Positions 15,557 through 17,095 of a stretch of DNA of 17,095 nucleotides are shown here, piece by piece. A program made the translations under genes and the position numbers. The stretch comes from an uncultured Porphyromonas sp. (lineage in GTDB: Bacteria > Bacteroidota > Bacteroidia > Bacteroidales > Porphyromonadaceae). The DNA is taken from NCBI RefSeq assembly GCF_934359325.1, contig NZ_CAKRLH010000015.1:1-17095 (forward strand), in the 5' to 3' direction. Position 1 is the first letter of the stretch. Each line of letters starts with the position of its first letter. Below the pieces are notes generated by a model. That model ran no database searches, was not told where the DNA came from, and was given only the letters and a program-made list of their open reading frames with translations.

Positions 15557-15692
15557 GGTGCGAAAGGCGAAAGACCAGGGGGTAAGCCGGAAGGGACGCG
15601 GCGCACCCCGTAGCGCACCGCTGCTGACTTTCTCGCCCTCTCCCGGACGATCCATCCAGGGGATATGTCCTTCTTCGACCACTATATAATTC

Positions 15693-15722
15693 TTTAGTCT
15701 GGCGGGATTTTGTGTAGATTTG
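15693..15722 (+). promoter_or_regulatory. Bacteroidetes-type promoter
   Basis: TAGATTTG at 15715-15722 matches TAnnTTTG exactly. TTTA at 15693-15696 sits 18 nt upstream as a one-mismatch -33 element. Transcription would start near 15729, about 26 nt before the ATG at 15755. Confidence 0.65.
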
Positions 15723-15754
15723 TTAGCAGATAATGGAATGGCAAGGACAGGACT

Positions 15755-16786
15755 ATGATGAACCTAAGTAACGCAATCAAGGATGCCCTCCACAGGCATC
15801 AGCTCGAGGAGACTGATCTCCTCTGTCTTGAGATCTCGGACGAGGTCCTCGACAGGATCGTGGCCGGTCGCAAGCGGGTGGACTTCCGCGAGCTCACTGA
15901 GTATTACGAGCAATTGCTCTTCCCGAGTTTCGATGAGAGTCTCCCCTCGACGAGGCTCTCTAAGCCCTACAAGGTGGTACTCTACCAGAGTACGTCGCCT
16001 GAGGGGACGCGCTCGACCCTTTTGCGCCTTCCTCAGATCCACTTCAATGACGAGGAGCGCCAGAGGTATGACCGGAGCGAGAGCCCGGTGATCATAGACT
16101 ACTACGGGATAGATGAGGGCGACACGGAGGAGATGGCCGACTTCGTCGGTGATGAGATCGCCCAGGAGGCGTACAATGAGGGACTGGAGGATCAATACCC
16201 ATTCTTCGCCATCCTGCTCGGAGAGGTGCTGCTGGACGAGGATCCAATGAGGGATCAGAAGAAGGAGTACTGGAGGCAGATCCGAGAGGAGGGACCGCAA
16301 TTTGAGCAGCTGATCGACCCGAAAGCGTCCCCTCTACCCGAAGAGGTGGCGGAGATGATTCGTCAGCACGACCTCACTCCGGAGGAGGTGCTGCGCCTCG
16401 AGGTGAAGCGCAGCCACTTCGGTGAGATCCTGAAGGATAAGTGCTACCTCGCCATTCTGGCTCCGACGAGCGACTTTATGGAGACGATCCTCGTCCCCGG
16501 GACCAAGTCCGTGAAGCCCTATCGGGCGATCCTCTTCGAGACACGTGACGAGGAGCCGACGCGCTACGCTCTGACCTCGCTCTTCCTCCCCACTAAGGAG
16601 GAACTGGAGGAAGGGATGCCCGATGAGCCGCTTGTCATCGTCTATCATGGGGACAGTAACGGAGAGATCACCACGCCGGAGGATACGCTTGGCGTGACGC
16701 TCGCTGCCGCTGTCTATGAGCGGGGACTTGTAGAGCGGGACGACTTCGCCGTCATCCCCACCAACGAGCTCCTCGCCTCCCTCTGA
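15755..16786 (+). CDS. Acidic protein of unknown function with two homologous halves
   Basis: I do not recognise a named family. The 343-residue product (ATG 15755, or 15758 for one Met fewer) has no signal peptide or membrane helix and is rich in Glu and Asp, so it is probably cytoplasmic. The two halves resemble each other: residues 13-40 with 202-229, SKPYKVVLY (69-77) with VKPYRAILF (253-261), SPVIIDYYG (110-118) with EPLVIVYHG (291-299), and AQEAYNEGLEDQYPFFAI (136-153) with AAAVYERGLVERDDFAVI (317-334). This indicates tandem duplication of a domain of about 150 residues mixing helices and beta strands, joined by a charged linker (161-196). No catalytic motif is evident. It has its own promoter and no clear partner. 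Confidence 0.8.
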   Translation: MMNLSNAIKDALHRHQLEETDLLCLEISDEVLDRIVAGRKRVDFRELTEYYEQLLFPSFDESLPSTRLSKPYKVVLYQSTSPEGTRSTLLRLPQIHFNDEERQRYDRSESPVIIDYYGIDEGDTEEMADFVGDEIAQEAYNEGLEDQYPFFAILLGEVLLDEDPMRDQKKEYWRQIREEGPQFEQLIDPKASPLPEEVAEMIRQHDLTPEEVLRLEVKRSHFGEILKDKCYLAILAPTSDFMETILVPGTKSVKPYRAILFETRDEEPTRYALTSLFLPTKEELEEGMPDEPLVIVYHGDSNGEITTPEDTLGVTLAAAVYERGLVERDDFAVIPTNELLASL

Positions 16787-16864
16787 CACTTAGGTCTGTG
16801 GTACTCGCCATACTCCACACGCCACATTCGGCATAGACTGTTGATATAAAGAAGATTTGCTCCT

Positions 16865-17095
16865 ATGACGCCGGAGGAATTAGAGTTTGCTCGTACTTTC
16901 ACTGATAAAGAGGTGATGTCAAGTGCCATTAGTCAGCTTAGAGCGATGGCGATCAATGAATACTCTGCGACAACTGACGAAAGCAAGAAACAGGAGCTCG
17001 AGAAGCGTCAGCTGCTCCTGGAGTTTGAGTCCCGAGCTGTCTTGGGAGATGATGAAATAGCACATAGCATACAGGATAAGGTGATCAACCTCTAT
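16865..17095 (+). CDS. Unrecognised protein, 5' part only (cut by the window edge)
   Basis: From ATG 16865 the frame is open for 77 codons to the last base, so the gene continues beyond the window. The visible part (MTPEELEFARTFTDKEVMSSAISQLRAMAINEY...) is predicted to be helical and charged, with no signal peptide or known motif. The ATG follows an AT-rich stretch; an internal ATG at 16914 is an alternative start. Codon choice is more A/T-rich (tta, gaa, aaa, gat) than in the genes upstream. The 78-nt gap before it contains AAGATTTG (16852-16859), one base off a -7 element, but too close to this ATG for a normal leader. Confidence 0.55.
   Translation, partial: MTPEELEFARTFTDKEVMSSAISQLRAMAINEYSATTDESKKQELEKRQLLLEFESRAVLGDDEIAHSIQDKVINLY

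Larger units (their letters stand above)
15354..15754. other. 400-nt gene-free region with repeats
   Basis: No credible gene is visible on either strand. From left to right it contains short GGATC/AGATC tandem steps (15381-15397), a nested palindrome (15393-15478), a 9-nt tandem repeat (15505-15556), an unstructured GC-rich part (about 15557-15680) and a promoter for the next gene (15693-15722). The short frames crossing the tandem repeat encode only low-complexity SD-L or SD-K repeats. Confidence 0.7.

Noticed and set aside
15418..15618. Short minus-strand frame with an SDL repeat
   Set aside because: The repeat is a translation of the 9-nt microsatellite; there is no start context, domain or supporting neighbour.

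Overview
The window reads as a piece of a Bacteroidota (Bacteroidetes) chromosome, most likely Porphyromonas or a close relative. This is inferred from a GLPGLI-family protein beside an outer-membrane barrel, near-perfect Bacteroidetes-type promoters (TTTG ~20 nt upstream of TAnnTTTG), starts preceded by AT-rich sequence instead of Shine-Dalgarno sites, a one-piece pyruvate:ferredoxin oxidoreductase (strict-anaerobe metabolism), and a CTC-type L25. Coding DNA is GC-rich. Every gene I accept is on the + strand. The species cannot be settled from the sequence alone.

Layout. (1) 1-4167: an envelope operon with the 3' part of a TonB-dependent-receptor-like barrel, a periplasmic GLPGLI protein, and an exported TPR-like protein. 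(2) 4232-7571: a promoter and a five-gene operon, DUF2007 membrane protein-cobU-cobT-cobS-cobC. It covers activation of cobinamide, activation of the lower base, joining of the two, and dephosphorylation, i.e. nucleotide-loop assembly of cobalamin. (3) 7591-8924: a separately promoted AAA/DUF4143-like ATPase whose true start is probably 87 nt inside the longest open frame, and whose Walker B reads D-Q where D-E is usual. (4) 8976-12685: nifJ followed by a strong intrinsic terminator. (5) 12762-15353: a translation-related cluster, L25 (with its own promoter and leader hairpins), DUF3109 cysteine-rich protein, peptidyl-tRNA hydrolase and an Hsp15-like S4 protein. An intrinsic terminator sits directly against the DUF3109 start codon. 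(6) 15354-15754: a 400-nt gene-free stretch holding a nested palindrome, a 9-nt tandem repeat and a promoter. (7) 15755-17095: an acidic protein of unknown function built from two related halves, then the 5' end of an unrecognised gene cut by the window edge.

Most of the window is ordinary housekeeping. I found no defence system, CRISPR array, transposase, phage gene, tRNA or rRNA. The parts most worth a second look are the nested palindrome plus microsatellite at 15393-15556, the duplicated-domain protein at 15755-16786, the altered Walker B and promoter/leader structures of the ATPase gene, and the terminator abutting the DUF3109 start.
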